Counted from the first letter of the stretch, positions 17,348 through 26,985 are shown. The stretch: 64,000 nt of DNA from Flavobacterium pectinovorum (GCF_006438875.1 NZ_RCZH01000005.1:62001-126000), one strand, 5' to 3'. A program made the numbers and translations. Notes: a model not told the origin generated them from the sequence alone.

Positions 17348-17706
17348 TGTTTCCTGCTTTTCACCTGATAAACAATTTCCCAAAAGATAATTGAAAGAAG
17401 TGCATTTGTAAATATTGCTGTTTTAACCAGATAAGGATCATACTTTGAAAGCAGGTGTAAATTTGCAAAATTGACCGCTAAAAACAATGCAACGGCGGCA
17501 ATTGCAACAGAACATATTATATTGAGTAATAGTGTCCATTTTAATGCGAAGAAGGCATAAATAAGATTTAAAATTGCAAAACCAAAACCTAAAGTTATAT
17601 AAGGATCCGTTTTTAATATTTCTCCCAATGAGAGTAAAAAAGAAGTTGCAGATAGATATAAAAAGAATAATATTGAATAAAGCAGAATTCGGATTTGTGG
17701 TTTCAT
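17344..17706 (-). CDS. Small membrane protein, four predicted TM segments (paralogue of 16280 gene)
   Basis: 120 residues, hydrophobic segments at about 8-26, 33-53, 57-79 and 95-115. Aligns along its full length with the protein of 16280-16639 (shared LKWT, HLL-S-KYDPY, IFWEIVYQ). The next gene, a lipoprotein, starts inside the stop codon. The duplicate membrane-protein/lipoprotein pair suggests a functional unit, perhaps a self-protection or signalling pair, but this is inference. Confidence 0.75.
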   Translation of the reverse strand: MKPQIRILLYSILFFLYLSATSFLLSLGEILKTDPYITLGFGFAILNLIYAFFALKWTLLLNIICSVAIAAVALFLAVNFANLHLLSKYDPYLVKTAIFTNALLSIIFWEIVYQVKSRKQ

Positions 17707-17790
17707 TGTATTTGTTTTTTAGTGAAGTTTAAAATGGGGTTTTAAAGGTATTTATTTGTTGTTGATATTTAATGAATCTGGAGTAATTTT

Positions 17791-18891
17791 TTAAACAATG
17801 GTTTTTCCAAGTTCCGTACTTTTTATAGTAAAACCCTCAAAAATTAAACAGCCATAATTGCTTAAACTTTCAATTGTTTGCAGAATATCTTGTTCCGACA
17901 AAAGTATTTTATAATGTTCAAATAATTCATCAATATTTGAAAAATCATTTTTTAAATAGTGCAAATATCTCAATACTGAATCTTCCTGATATCTTAGTCC
18001 CCGAATAAAGCAAATCTGTAAATTCATTTTTTCAATTATTGCTTTTTCCAGGTAAGTCAGAGTTCTTATGGATTCTAAAATATAACTATGATCTTGATTT
18101 CTCTGTGTTTCTAAGGTATAATTTATTCCTTCGTATTCAATTTCATAAATAGAATGTGAAAAACGTCGATGTTCTTCATTAATTTCGGGTTTAATATAAT
18201 CTTGCAATTTTAATTTTAGTTCTTTTTCTATATCGTTTTTCAATATTTGAAGTTCTTCAACCGGAATAGAAAAAACTTTTACAGATTCGATTTTGTCTAC
18301 ATCAGATAGGGTTGGAATATTAAATTTAGAAAGAATCAAATAGTCGTAAGAACCATAAAATCCTAATTTTTCTGATTTCTCATCGTTGGATAAATACAAA
18401 ACTACACCATCCTGAACCAATTCATTATTGATTAATTTTTGATTGCTTTCTTTTTTAAGATGGCAATTGTAGCAAATATCTTTTGGCAGGTGAGGGCTGG
18501 TTGTTGGAATTATCAATTTATTACACCCCAAACAATTAATGCCCAAATATCTGTCTGACCATTGAGGACAGTTATCGTCCGGTTCATTTTGCGAAGGAAA
18601 ATAAAATTCTAAATTGTATTGTTTCTCTGCGATTGCTCCCAGTTCTTTTGCTAAGCTAATTTCTGTAAAAGGTTCATTTTTGAAAAGTCTGATATCTTCG
18701 CCCAAACGAATTTGTCCCAACAAAAAACGGTTGGTACTTTTATTAAAAAACGAATCATTTTTTGTATAAATAAACAAGCATAAAAACCATCCACTTGTAT
18801 CTCCATCCCATAAAGCCTCTAAAACAATTGGTTTACCGCCAAACTTCTTTATCGCACTATCTAATGTTTCAAATGTTGTAATATCTGGCAT
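17791..18891 (-). CDS. Hypothetical protein with a zinc-ribbon-like CxxC pair, 366 aa
   Basis: Not recognised. No export signal. The N-terminal third (to about 115) is a mixed alpha/beta domain containing TLDSAIKKFGGKPIVLEALWDGDTSGWFLCL. A four-cysteine cluster follows (CLGC near 125, CYNC near 147), the spacing of a zinc ribbon. The C-terminal third is helical with repeated Glu/Leu-rich helices (RYLHYLKNDFSNIDELFEHY). Probably a cytoplasmic binding protein. Confidence 0.6.
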   Translation of the reverse strand: MPDITTFETLDSAIKKFGGKPIVLEALWDGDTSGWFLCLFIYTKNDSFFNKSTNRFLLGQIRLGEDIRLFKNEPFTEISLAKELGAIAEKQYNLEFYFPSQNEPDDNCPQWSDRYLGINCLGCNKLIIPTTSPHLPKDICYNCHLKKESNQKLINNELVQDGVVLYLSNDEKSEKLGFYGSYDYLILSKFNIPTLSDVDKIESVKVFSIPVEELQILKNDIEKELKLKLQDYIKPEINEEHRRFSHSIYEIEYEGINYTLETQRNQDHSYILESIRTLTYLEKAIIEKMNLQICFIRGLRYQEDSVLRYLHYLKNDFSNIDELFEHYKILLSEQDILQTIESLSNYGCLIFEGFTIKSTELGKTIV

Positions 18892-18972
18892 TTATTTTTA
18901 AACTTTTAAAATGTTGGAAAACGGATAGATTCAAACTCTAATAATTTTTAGTTTGCTATTGCGATATTTTAA

Positions 18973-19905
18973 TCAGTGATGCTTATTTATACTGGAATAT
19001 AAACTGTTTTGTGTGTCTAAATACTTCATAATCTCTTTGTACGGAATTATTATTTCTGAAATATATTCTCCAATTTGATCTTTTTCTTCATTTATGGTTA
19101 AATTTTTGTCCAAAACTCTCACTTTAAAAATAAGACCTTCAGAACTAAAATAATTAAAATCTTTTGAATCGATTTTACATTTTACCTTATCATAATCATA
19201 GTCCGATTGTTCAAAAGCAAGTTGATATTGGTTTAATAAATCACCAAAGCCATTAGATAAAATTTGTTTGTAATTATTTATTATTTCCTTTTTACGACTA
19301 TTAGCATAATTTAAAATCGCTTTATTAAAAGCATTTAATTGATTATCTGTTATTAATGAAGTGAAATCGACTAATTTCATTTTGTTCAAATCGATATTCA
19401 GAAATTCATTGTATGGCGATCCTTTATCAGCATTATTAGTTAGCTCAATATTGTAAACAAGTATTTTATCTAAGCAATAAACGCGTGTACTAATATTTTC
19501 GGATTCATTACTTTCTTCATGCAACTTTTGATAAGATTCTGATTCTGAATCCGTAGTAAATATTTTAGAGAGATTAAGACGATCAACTGCATTTTGGAAT
19601 TTTTTATTATCTTCAGAATTATCAAAAACCGAATCAGGCTGATGAAACATTAAATCAGTATTTTCAGGATCGAGCTCTAAAAGATATTCACTGTTTTTTA
19701 AAATGAATTTGTTTAGTGCATCAAACCGTTTTCCATTTTGATAGGAAAACAATTTTATCGATCCATTTTTAAAGGTGTTTTTATCATTATAATAATAGTC
19801 TTTAGATTTTAGATCAGAACAACTTATTTTTATAGAGGTTTCGTTTGTCTGAGAATAAGAAAATGCTGTTGATAACAGAAAAAACAAAATTATTTTTAGA
19901 TTCAT
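18973..19905 (-). CDS. Secreted hypothetical protein, 310 aa
   Basis: Signal peptide over the first 18 residues (FLLSTAFSYSQ). The mature part is Asn/Lys/Glu-rich, with conserved-looking blocks MKLVDFTSLITDNQLNAFNKAIL and the C-terminal strand pair IIIPYKEIMKYLD. Similar in plan to the RsiV/DUF3298-type proteins (beta domain with IPYxEL near the end), but the match is only in outline. Function unknown. Confidence 0.65.
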   Translation of the reverse strand: MNLKIILFFLLSTAFSYSQTNETSIKISCSDLKSKDYYYNDKNTFKNGSIKLFSYQNGKRFDALNKFILKNSEYLLELDPENTDLMFHQPDSVFDNSEDNKKFQNAVDRLNLSKIFTTDSESESYQKLHEESNESENISTRVYCLDKILVYNIELTNNADKGSPYNEFLNIDLNKMKLVDFTSLITDNQLNAFNKAILNYANSRKKEIINNYKQILSNGFGDLLNQYQLAFEQSDYDYDKVKCKIDSKDFNYFSSEGLIFKVRVLDKNLTINEEKDQIGEYISEIIIPYKEIMKYLDTQNSLYSSINKHH

Positions 19906-19952
19906 TTTTTATATGGTATTAATTGGCGTTATCATCGACAATTGTTTTTACT

Positions 19953-20423
19953 TTAATTTGCTTTTTTTATTCTTTCAATTTGTCTTTTGTGTCGCAGAAT
20001 ATGTACAATAGCATGTTCTGTAATTTGTTCAATATCATACAATTGTCCCCAACCAGTTTGTATTTTTAGTGAATTATCGGGTTGTTCTAATTCCTCGTCT
20101 TTAATTTCGCTGAAAACGCTTTCTGTAAATATGAGAACATTAGTTAAATCATTCAAATATTCTTCAATAGATAAATGAAAAACCTTTTCAGGTCGTTTAG
20201 AATTGTGCCCTTTCTGGTTATGAATACTTGTGGCGTAACTATAGCCGGAACTTACAACGTGAGACAGAATTTTTTGAATGGATTTGCAATCTTCATCGGT
20301 TGTTTTTTCGTCTATAATCTTAGTCAAATTATTGTCTGAAATATCTTTAATGACATTTTTAAGTTCTAAAATTGCCTGTTCGTATATATCAAGTAATGCT
20401 CCAACTGCGCCTTGTCTGTTCAT
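19953..20423 (-). CDS. DinB family protein
   Basis: 156 residues, a four-helix bundle with the three metal-binding His placed as usual in the DinB/YfiT superfamily: H in KILSHVVSSGYSYATSIHNQ and the late TEHAIVHILRHKRQIE. DinB proteins are metal-dependent enzymes or thiol transferases of poorly known substrate. Another DinB-like protein is at 61363-61806 but is not close in sequence. Gene is separated from the membrane-protein gene by about 40 bases. Confidence 0.85.
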   Translation of the reverse strand: MNRQGAVGALLDIYEQAILELKNVIKDISDNNLTKIIDEKTTDEDCKSIQKILSHVVSSGYSYATSIHNQKGHNSKRPEKVFHLSIEEYLNDLTNVLIFTESVFSEIKDEELEQPDNSLKIQTGWGQLYDIEQITEHAIVHILRHKRQIERIKKAN

Positions 20424-20462
20424 TTTTAGAATTGTTGTTTGGTTAAGGGAAACTAGTTAGTT

Positions 20463-20870
20463 CTAAATTTTGTTTTTTACTAATCCAATTAAAAGTGTTA
20501 TGCTTAATGCATTTAATAACAAGAGAATAGTAAGAGGAATATTGTCTTCCAATCCAAAATTATGGTTGAGATAGAGTTGCGCGAAATCATACAGTCCATA
20601 AAATAGAAAAATAATACTTATAAAAACCAAACCAATAATTGTAAAACGCAAAACATCTCTAAACTTTGATTTTGATTGATAATTTTTATCTAAAATGGTT
20701 AATAAAACTGCAGTAAGAATTACAAATCCTATTAGAGCATAATCACTAATTTTACTTCGCGAATTATGTCCTGCCGAACCTACCATAAATTTAGCAAGTA
20801 GAAATAGCGGCAAAATTAAGATTAATATTGCTCTGTAAATTTGGAAGCTTATTTTGTAGATTTTTTTCAT
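20463..20870 (-). CDS. Small membrane protein, four predicted TM segments
   Basis: 135 residues with hydrophobic segments near 10-28, 44-62, 75-97 and 112-132, of no recognised family. Lys-rich short loops suggest a cytoplasmic-in topology. It reads into the DinB gene, 39 bases downstream. It is not obviously similar to the 16280/17344 paralogues. Confidence 0.65.
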   Translation of the reverse strand: MKKIYKISFQIYRAILILILPLFLLAKFMVGSAGHNSRSKISDYALIGFVILTAVLLTILDKNYQSKSKFRDVLRFTIIGLVFISIIFLFYGLYDFAQLYLNHNFGLEDNIPLTILLLLNALSITLLIGLVKNKI

Positions 20871-20968
20871 TTTTGATGTTTTTAATTTTAAAATAAAGCA
20901 GGTAATAAAACATATTTTTTGACTGTAGTTGCCTTTACGAACTTACTAAGAATTTGTAGGGTGAAGAT

Positions 20969-21385
20969 TTAGTTTATTACTATTTTGTACTTTTTTGATG
21001 TGCTATCTCCGCAGAGATCATCAGTTCCGTCATCATTGTAAGTAGATGGACGAACTGTTATTGAAATAGTAAATTCATAGGTACCTCTAGTAGTAGGAAT
21101 GCCGCTAAAATTTATTTTATTATTATTTACAATACTGTAATTAATGCCGGGAGGAAGGACGTCTTTAATTGAAATAGAAGAAATACCATACTCACCCGTT
21201 TTTGTGTTTAACATTTCGTACGTTATATTATCATCATACTTAATGCTAATAATCCCAGCAGTTAATTCTTTGGCGATGAGATTTGGTCTGATGCCAACAA
21301 TGCAATCTGAAACGGTTTCGCAACTTGTAAATGAAAGTAGAAAAAAGAATAAAAGAATAATTTTAGAGCGTTTATATTTTTGCAT
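20969..21385 (-). CDS. Lipoprotein with a putative Ig-like domain
   Basis: 138 residues. Lipobox LLSFTSC at the end of the first hydrophobic segment. The mature part ends in the classic putative-Ig (He_PIG-like) signature: LPPGINYSIVNNNKINFSGIPTTRGTYEFTI. Such domains are structural and often occur in many copies in adhesins; here a single copy makes up the protein. Surface-exposed, function unknown. Confidence 0.78.
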   Translation of the reverse strand: MQKYKRSKIILLFFFLLSFTSCETVSDCIVGIRPNLIAKELTAGIISIKYDDNITYEMLNTKTGEYGISSISIKDVLPPGINYSIVNNNKINFSGIPTTRGTYEFTISITVRPSTYNDDGTDDLCGDSTSKKYKIVIN

Positions 21386-21453
21386 TTAGTTTATTTATTG
21401 TTTTTAGTCCCAATTACAAATAGGGTCTGTTTTGTGAATGCTATAGATCTTAT

Positions 21454-22404
21454 TTAATTTTGGCAGTTCTGAGATTGAATTATATCTAATTCTGAACCAT
21501 ATCGTTCGCGGTATCCTAGTTTAAAAGCTGTTTCAATATCCATGCACGCTTTTTTAGTTTCTTTAAAACTTAAATAAATCAAAGCCCTGTTTCTATATGC
21601 GTATGAGTTTTCAGGAAAAAGCTTTATCGATTTATTAACGTCTTCCATAGCCTGTTTTGTAAATCCTAGCTTTAGATTAGAATAACTTCGATTGCTGTAC
21701 GGTAAAGGAGAATCAGGCTCGTCTTTTATAATTTTACTGAATATCTTTTTTGCTTCCAAATAATTTTCTTTTTGCTGATATAGAAATCCCAGGTTATTCC
21801 AGACATTATTTAAATTAGGATTTATTTTAAGTGCTTTTTCGCAATAGAATATGGCTTTGTCGAATTCTTTTTTGTTAAGATTTATTTGTACTAAAATAAT
21901 AATTGTTGAAAGGTTTTTGCTGTCTAATTCTAATGATTTTTCGAAATTATGAGAAGCACTAATTTGTAAATCTCTTTTCGTATCAATCATTCCTAATGAA
22001 TAATAAATTGAACTTTTAATAGAATCGTTTTTAGCTAGTGGAATGTATTTAGAAAAGGAATTGGACGCATCTGCTAAATCGTCTAATTTTAGTTCAAGTA
22101 CTGCTTTAAATAATAATAATTCGTTTGTTTGTAAATCTTTTTCTTCAATTGTATTTATTAAATTTAGTGTCTCTCTATCTTGTTTATTGTCAGGTAAGAG
22201 CAGGATTTTTTTTAAAATTGTACAAGTTTCTTTCGAAATGAGAGTACTATCAAGAGCAGAATTAATTTCATAGTCAATAGTGGTTGCCATTTCTATCTGA
22301 TTTGTACTTTTTACAAATGTTTGTTTCTGTGTTATTTTTTGAGCATTTAAAAAATGGCAGCTAAGCAAAAGTAGTATTAGAATAAAAGCTAGTTGTTGTT
22401 TCAT
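21454..22404 (-). CDS. Secreted TPR (tetratricopeptide) repeat protein
   Basis: 316 residues from the ATG at 22404, which begins a good signal peptide (MKQQLAFILILLLLSCHFLNAQ). From about residue 100 onward there are at least five TPR units with the W-x-N-L-G / A-Y / P pattern, e.g. NLNNVWNNLGFLYQQKENY and NSYAYRNRALIYL. TPR arrays bind other proteins or scaffold complexes. It may be periplasmic or lipid-anchored (a C lies in LLSC), which the sequence does not settle. Confidence 0.82.
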   Translation of the reverse strand: MKQQLAFILILLLLSCHFLNAQKITQKQTFVKSTNQIEMATTIDYEINSALDSTLISKETCTILKKILLLPDNKQDRETLNLINTIEEKDLQTNELLLFKAVLELKLDDLADASNSFSKYIPLAKNDSIKSSIYYSLGMIDTKRDLQISASHNFEKSLELDSKNLSTIIILVQINLNKKEFDKAIFYCEKALKINPNLNNVWNNLGFLYQQKENYLEAKKIFSKIIKDEPDSPLPYSNRSYSNLKLGFTKQAMEDVNKSIKLFPENSYAYRNRALIYLSFKETKKACMDIETAFKLGYRERYGSELDIIQSQNCQN

Positions 22405-22458
22405 TTGTTTGATTTTGTTATGCGTAGGAAACTTCCAAACTAATTGTGGCAAGTATTA

Positions 22459-22920
22459 TTAATTTGCTGTTTGTTGCAAAAGCGCCTCTATTTTGGCTTC
22501 TGATTTTTCTTTGATGGCGCTATCAGGATGAAAACTCCAGATGATCAGGAATTTCCCTTTAGCAAGATATTCTTCCGGATGTTCGTCTGTTGGTTCGCCT
22601 TCTTTTCGCCATAGCAATCCTTGCAGGAAACGATCGCCTTTGAATCTGTTTTCAAATTCAAAATACATGATTGATCCGCTATCTGTTTTACTTTTGAAAC
22701 TTTGAATTTCTTTACTTTTCACGGTTCCAACAATGTTGCTATACGTTGCAATATCGTTATAAAAAGTACAAGCCTCAGGAGAAACACAATTGTGACCGTC
22801 GCTCAAAGTATAGGATTTAGGAATTTCTTTGCCTTTTAGTTTTAAATCAGCGATAGTCTGGCTGAATAAAGTTGTAGTAAGTAACAGGAATAATGCCGAC
22901 AGGGGAATCGTAATTTTCAT
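22459..22920 (-). CDS. Secreted hypothetical protein, 153 aa
   Basis: Signal peptide in the first 20 residues ending LFSQ. The mature protein has two conserved-looking Cys (NCVSPEACTFYND) and ends in a helical tail. Not recognised. Reads toward the TPR gene, 54 bases downstream, so they may form one transcript. Confidence 0.65.
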   Translation of the reverse strand: MKITIPLSALFLLLTTTLFSQTIADLKLKGKEIPKSYTLSDGHNCVSPEACTFYNDIATYSNIVGTVKSKEIQSFKSKTDSGSIMYFEFENRFKGDRFLQGLLWRKEGEPTDEHPEEYLAKGKFLIIWSFHPDSAIKEKSEAKIEALLQQTAN

Positions 22921-23073
22921 GGTTTTGATTTTAGTGGTAATTGAATTTGTACCAAGCTAAAATAGTTTTTTTATTTGAGTTAATTAAGGTTTGTTCAGAA
23001 GAGTAAAAATATTCGTAAGCCAGCGGGCAATGTCATTAAGTTAAGCTTTAAAAAAATAAAATTATTGCAGATC

Positions 23074-23183
23074 AAATCCGTTTTTATCCGCGTTTTTACG
23101 AAGTAAATCTGTTTTATCCGCGTCAAAATTAGACGCTGATTTTACTGATTCGCTAAAGCGAAAACGCTGATAAAAACGGATTT
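23074..23183. repeat. Intergenic palindrome with nested hairpin
   Basis: Arms 23074-23096 and 23161-23183 match at 22 of 23 positions (core AAATCCGTTTTTATC). A second inner pair (AGTAAATC / GATTTTACT) gives a nested hairpin. It lies in the 376-base gap between the hypothetical gene and the XRE/pentapeptide gene; nothing else was seen there. Confidence 0.75.
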
Positions 23184-23296
23184 TTTAAATTACTTTCTTG
23201 ATTAAACGGTTAAGTAATTTTATAGATTCCCTCTTAACTTAATGACATTGGCGACGACGACGGGGGAGGCAATTCAAAACTACACTTTGCGAGGCA

Positions 23297-24199
23297 CTAT
23301 GCTAATAAAGTTAGTCCGGTTAAATTGGCTTTTCCATTTTTAAGAAATTCATAGGTCATTCGGTCTGCATGACAGTCTATAAATTGAATACCTTTTAGTT
23401 TTCTGCCTTTAAAAAAAGTATTTATTAATGTTGCATTCTTAAAAGTCACTTTCGTAAAAGAGCAATTTTCAAAAGAACATTCTTCTATTGTACCATTAAA
23501 CACTACATCAGAAATTTGTGATAATTTAAATGTTGCCAGGTTCCAAACAGCATCTTCTATGATACATTTTTTAAGTTCTGACGTCTTTAATTCAACTCCT
23601 GAGAAATTTGCTTTCGAAAAATTACAGTTTTTAATTTCAGTCGAAGAAAATTCTGTGTCTATAAGTAAACATTCAATAAATCGATTGTTGTCTAAGTTAG
23701 AAGTCTGAATTTTACTATTTCTCAAATCTGAATTAGAAAAATCGCAACCTATAATATTGTTGGATTTAAGTATTAAGTTCGACAAGTCAGAATCAATTAA
23801 TTTACAGTTCTTCATATTTGAAGTACTGAATTTGTCTTTAAGGTTATTTAGCCCGGAAAAGTCAGCGTCAACCCAGTTTCCAGATGACATATTCCAACTT
23901 AAACCTAAAGTAGTCTTGAGTTTTGTTGTCGAGATTTCTTCAGATTGTTTTTTGGTCGCCTCAAATTGGCTTTCTGAAACGTTAGATTTAAATGTTTCGG
24001 AAAAATAGTTTAAGTCCACACCAAGAATTTCGGCAAGTCGGTTTAATGTAGAAATGTCCGGCATTGATTCGCCTCTTTCCCATTTACCAACTGCTTGAGA
24101 ACTAATTGACACTTGTTGTGCAAGGTCTGCTTGCGAAAGGTTCATTTTCTTTCTGGCTGTAGAAATTTTATTACCTACTGATTTTGAATTTAGCATCAT
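23297..24199 (-). CDS. XRE-family HTH regulator fused to pentapeptide-like repeats
   Basis: 301 residues from ATG 24199; an upstream TTG would add nine. The N-terminal 60 residues are a Cro/C1-type helix-turn-helix (ISTARKKMNLSQADLAQQVSISSQAVGKWERGESMPDISTL). After a short linker, about 110-280 consists of pentapeptide-like repeats (each about five residues, A/C-N/D-L/F pattern, e.g. DSDLSNLILKSNNIIGCDFSNSDLRNS), which build a right-handed beta helix. Fusion of the two is uncommon; see findings. Confidence 0.88.
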   Translation of the reverse strand: MMLNSKSVGNKISTARKKMNLSQADLAQQVSISSQAVGKWERGESMPDISTLNRLAEILGVDLNYFSETFKSNVSESQFEATKKQSEEISTTKLKTTLGLSWNMSSGNWVDADFSGLNNLKDKFSTSNMKNCKLIDSDLSNLILKSNNIIGCDFSNSDLRNSKIQTSNLDNNRFIECLLIDTEFSSTEIKNCNFSKANFSGVELKTSELKKCIIEDAVWNLATFKLSQISDVVFNGTIEECSFENCSFTKVTFKNATLINTFFKGRKLKGIQFIDCHADRMTYEFLKNGKANLTGLTLLA

Positions 24200-24398
24200 A
24201 ATTGTTTTTTTTATTTGATACTGCAAAGTTATATTGCCCCATAACCTGTTTACAAATAAAGTCAGCTACCAATAGTTGTTATTAGGCTACTTATAGTTGT
24301 TATTGACAACCTGTGGTGGTTTTTTGGTCTTTTTGTTAACTTTGATTTTGCAAGATGTATTACTTTTCGCTACGAGACTTCGCAGAGCAGAGAACATT

Positions 24399-25085
24399 TT
24401 AATCATGCTCTACTAGTGATATAACTTTGTTTTGTTCTAGTGAATATCCAATTATTTTCCCTCCTTCATCACAGTCAAAGCATGGAATATTTATTAATTT
24501 GATTTCAGGATTGGCTAAAATCTCATTTATAAATTTTTTATCGGTAATATCTTCCTCCCATGATTTTATTTCTTCATGGTCATCGTTTTCTATAAAGGAA
24601 ATAACTCCAAAAAAATTATCAACGTTCTTTTTAAAATATGCTTCAAATTGTTTTGGAGTTAAAGATTTCCAATGTTTTTCCATATATTCCTCGTAAACCT
24701 TTTGTCCTCCAGAAGGGATCGTATCAGGTTCGTAAATTTCCCGTATAAAATAAAAAGCGTCAAAAGATTGTGTGTAAATAATTTTATTATCTACTGTTAT
24801 TATTTGCAATTCAGCCTTGGAATTTTTAACCAAACCTGGATTTATAATGAGTTGAAATATGTCTTTAGAATCTTGATTTGAAAAGAAATAAGAGTTAGAA
24901 ATTTTTATTGTATCAGCAATTGAAAGTTTTAAGTTTTCTCTTTTATCTTCATAAACTACTTTGTTACTTTTGACTTGTAATGTGTCATTGTTCTTACTGT
25001 TTAACTTGTTTTCTTTTTTATTCGAATTGCAAGCGAATAAACTCGTCAGAATAATTAAAAATATACATGCTTTATTTGATTTCAT
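24399..25085 (-). CDS. Lipoprotein, hypothetical, 228 aa
   Basis: Lipobox LTSLFAC at residues 13-19. Mature part unrecognised; contains IKLINIPCFDCDEGGKIIGYSLEQNK near the C-terminus with a CxxC pair. No known family could be assigned from the sequence. Confidence 0.65.
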   Translation of the reverse strand: MKSNKACIFLIILTSLFACNSNKKENKLNSKNNDTLQVKSNKVVYEDKRENLKLSIADTIKISNSYFFSNQDSKDIFQLIINPGLVKNSKAELQIITVDNKIIYTQSFDAFYFIREIYEPDTIPSGGQKVYEEYMEKHWKSLTPKQFEAYFKKNVDNFFGVISFIENDDHEEIKSWEEDITDKKFINEILANPEIKLINIPCFDCDEGGKIIGYSLEQNKVISLVEHD

Positions 25086-25174
25086 AATTTTTGATGGTGT
25101 TTTAAAATGTTCTATAACTTTTTATGTTGGAGTCATAAAATGGAGCAAAGTATTTCAATAATAAAATCTTCACA

Positions 25175-25597
25175 TTATTTTTCAAGCGGAACTCCTTTTT
25201 TTGACATTTCATATCTTTTCTCAACAAAATAATAAAGAGCATCCAGATCTGAATTGGTAAGATTAGGAAATGCTGTCATTAATCCCCAGCCTTTAGAGAT
25301 GTTTTCTTTGGCAATTTTATCGCCTTGCTCAAACATTTTATACGAATTTCGGGTATAACTGTACAACCAATCTTTTTTGCGCAATTTGGTAATTCCGCCC
25401 AGAGCAGGAGCGGTCGCTATTTTATCCATTTCGATATAATGACAGGAGGCACAATCTCTTTTAAAAATATTTTGCCCTTTTGTGTAAAGAGCATCAGTTT
25501 TAATGGTTTTGTTAATTGTGTTGTAATCTATAGATTTTAATGATAAAGTAAAATAACCAACGAACAGAATTAGAAATAAAGAAATTGGTCTGATCAT
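25175..25597 (-). CDS. Cytochrome c family protein, monohaem
   Basis: 140 residues with an N-terminal membrane/signal segment and one haem site CASCH (Cys49, Cys52, His53); the distal Met is in GLMTAFPNL. Similar to small class I cytochromes that carry electrons in the periplasm. No oxidase or reductase gene is close, so its partners are not seen here. Confidence 0.88.
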   Translation of the reverse strand: MIRPISLFLILFVGYFTLSLKSIDYNTINKTIKTDALYTKGQNIFKRDCASCHYIEMDKIATAPALGGITKLRKKDWLYSYTRNSYKMFEQGDKIAKENISKGWGLMTAFPNLTNSDLDALYYFVEKRYEMSKKGVPLEK

Positions 25598-25766
25598 TTT
25601 GGAGTTGTTTTTTGGGAATTAAAGTTAATTAGATAATTTTAAAATGATTACTAAAAAACAAAAAAAGCACAGTCCTATCGTTGTCGATACGAAGTCGGAA
25701 AGACTTTGCAGAGAAGCAGTGGTTGTTTATTGATATTAATTTGAGAAAAATAGCAATAATTATTTC

Positions 25767-26489
25767 TTATCGTTCAAATTTATTGAAATTTTTTTGCCAA
25801 TATCTCTTTATAAAATCCCATTTATTTTCATTTTTAGGAATATTTTTGAGATAAGGAAGTTCTTGTATTAATTTCATCTCTTGCTTTTCTGAATCGCTTA
25901 TTTTGTAAATAGATATTGATTGTGGATTTTTTTCGACCTCGAAATCACAACCATGTCCTATTATATAGCCATAATTTATTAGCTTATAGTTTTCGATTTT
26001 GCTTAAATAACTTTCCCAATTCAAGTCTGCACAACCTGCTTTATTATAAGAATAGTAAAACTGACTTCCTTTTATTTTTTGTATATCAAGATCGCAGTTC
26101 TCAATCAATATAAATGCTTGACGTTCCTTATTATACAAGTAAGTATCGCATTCATTAGGAATCTTACTAACCAGATAAATACGAATATCATCATATCCGT
26201 CGTTGTCAATATCAGAATATTCAGAGTTAACATAATAATCCTGTTGCTTTATAATTGTGTCACCATGAACAGACAAAAGACAATAAAAAGATTTATTTAT
26301 TAATTTCTGTATATACTGATGCTTGTTAATTATTAAAGTGTCTGTTTGAATTATTGTTGTGTTTGATTGTTGAAGTTTAGTTTTTACTTCAGAACTATCT
26401 TGTTTCTCATTAATAACAGGCTTGTTATTTGTGTTAAAGTTACAAGCTGTTAAAAAAATAAATAACATGACAATCAATTGTTTTCTCAT
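25767..26489 (-). CDS. Lipoprotein, hypothetical, 240 aa
   Basis: Start at ATG 26489, giving MRKQLIVMLFIFLTAC and a good lipobox. The mature part has the look of a beta-propeller-like or EF-type calcium segment (YSDIDNDGYDDIRIYL), i.e. a single DxDxDGxxD loop seen in FG-GAP-type lipoproteins. No known family beyond that. Confidence 0.7.
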   Translation of the reverse strand: MRKQLIVMLFIFLTACNFNTNNKPVINEKQDSSEVKTKLQQSNTTIIQTDTLIINKHQYIQKLINKSFYCLLSVHGDTIIKQQDYYVNSEYSDIDNDGYDDIRIYLVSKIPNECDTYLYNKERQAFILIENCDLDIQKIKGSQFYYSYNKAGCADLNWESYLSKIENYKLINYGYIIGHGCDFEVEKNPQSISIYKISDSEKQEMKLIQELPYLKNIPKNENKWDFIKRYWQKNFNKFER

Positions 26490-26600
26490 ATAAAAAATGC
26501 ATTTTGTGAGTTGTAAATTTTTGTTAGTACTATTTTTAATGTTCATGAGCGGGACGCTTACGTCAGCGGTGCTCTAAGATTCTTTTTTATTTGAAAAGAA

Positions 26601-26981
26601 TCAAACGTAATTTTTATTAATTATTTCTTTGGCAATTTCAAAAACTTCTTCATCGATTTCATCTTTAGTTGGATCTTTTGCAATTCTTTTAATTTCATGC
26701 AAAACCATTTTGTCTTTAATGATTTCTCCAAAAATAATAAGAATCCAATACTTCCAAACTTGATCTTCACTTTTTAAAATTTTCAATATTTCAGAAGAAA
26801 TTTTTTCTGAGAAAGGAATTAAAAATTCCGCAATTGGTCTGCTTATTGGCCAGTTTATATCTTGTAACCATTTTAGTAAATCTGGAATAATTGGTTCGAT
26901 TTCTTCAAATGAATAGTTTTTTAGTTTTTCGACTGTTTCAAAATCAAATTTATCTTTTGGGATTAAAGTTTTTATATTCAT
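26601..26981 (-). CDS. DUF5071 domain protein
   Basis: 126 residues. Matches DUF5071 in plan: IPKDKFDFETVEKLKNYSFEEI, then LLKWLQDINWPISRPIAEFLIPF, then a tail of helices (LHEIKRIAKDPTKDEIDEEV). The family occurs in bacterial accessory regions; function unknown, often proposed as immunity-like HEAT-type proteins. Cytoplasmic. The membrane-protein gene at 26986 ends only four bases upstream. Confidence 0.85.
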   Translation of the reverse strand: MNIKTLIPKDKFDFETVEKLKNYSFEEIEPIIPDLLKWLQDINWPISRPIAEFLIPFSEKISSEILKILKSEDQVWKYWILIIFGEIIKDKMVLHEIKRIAKDPTKDEIDEEVFEIAKEIINKNYV

Positions 26982-26985
26982 CTGA

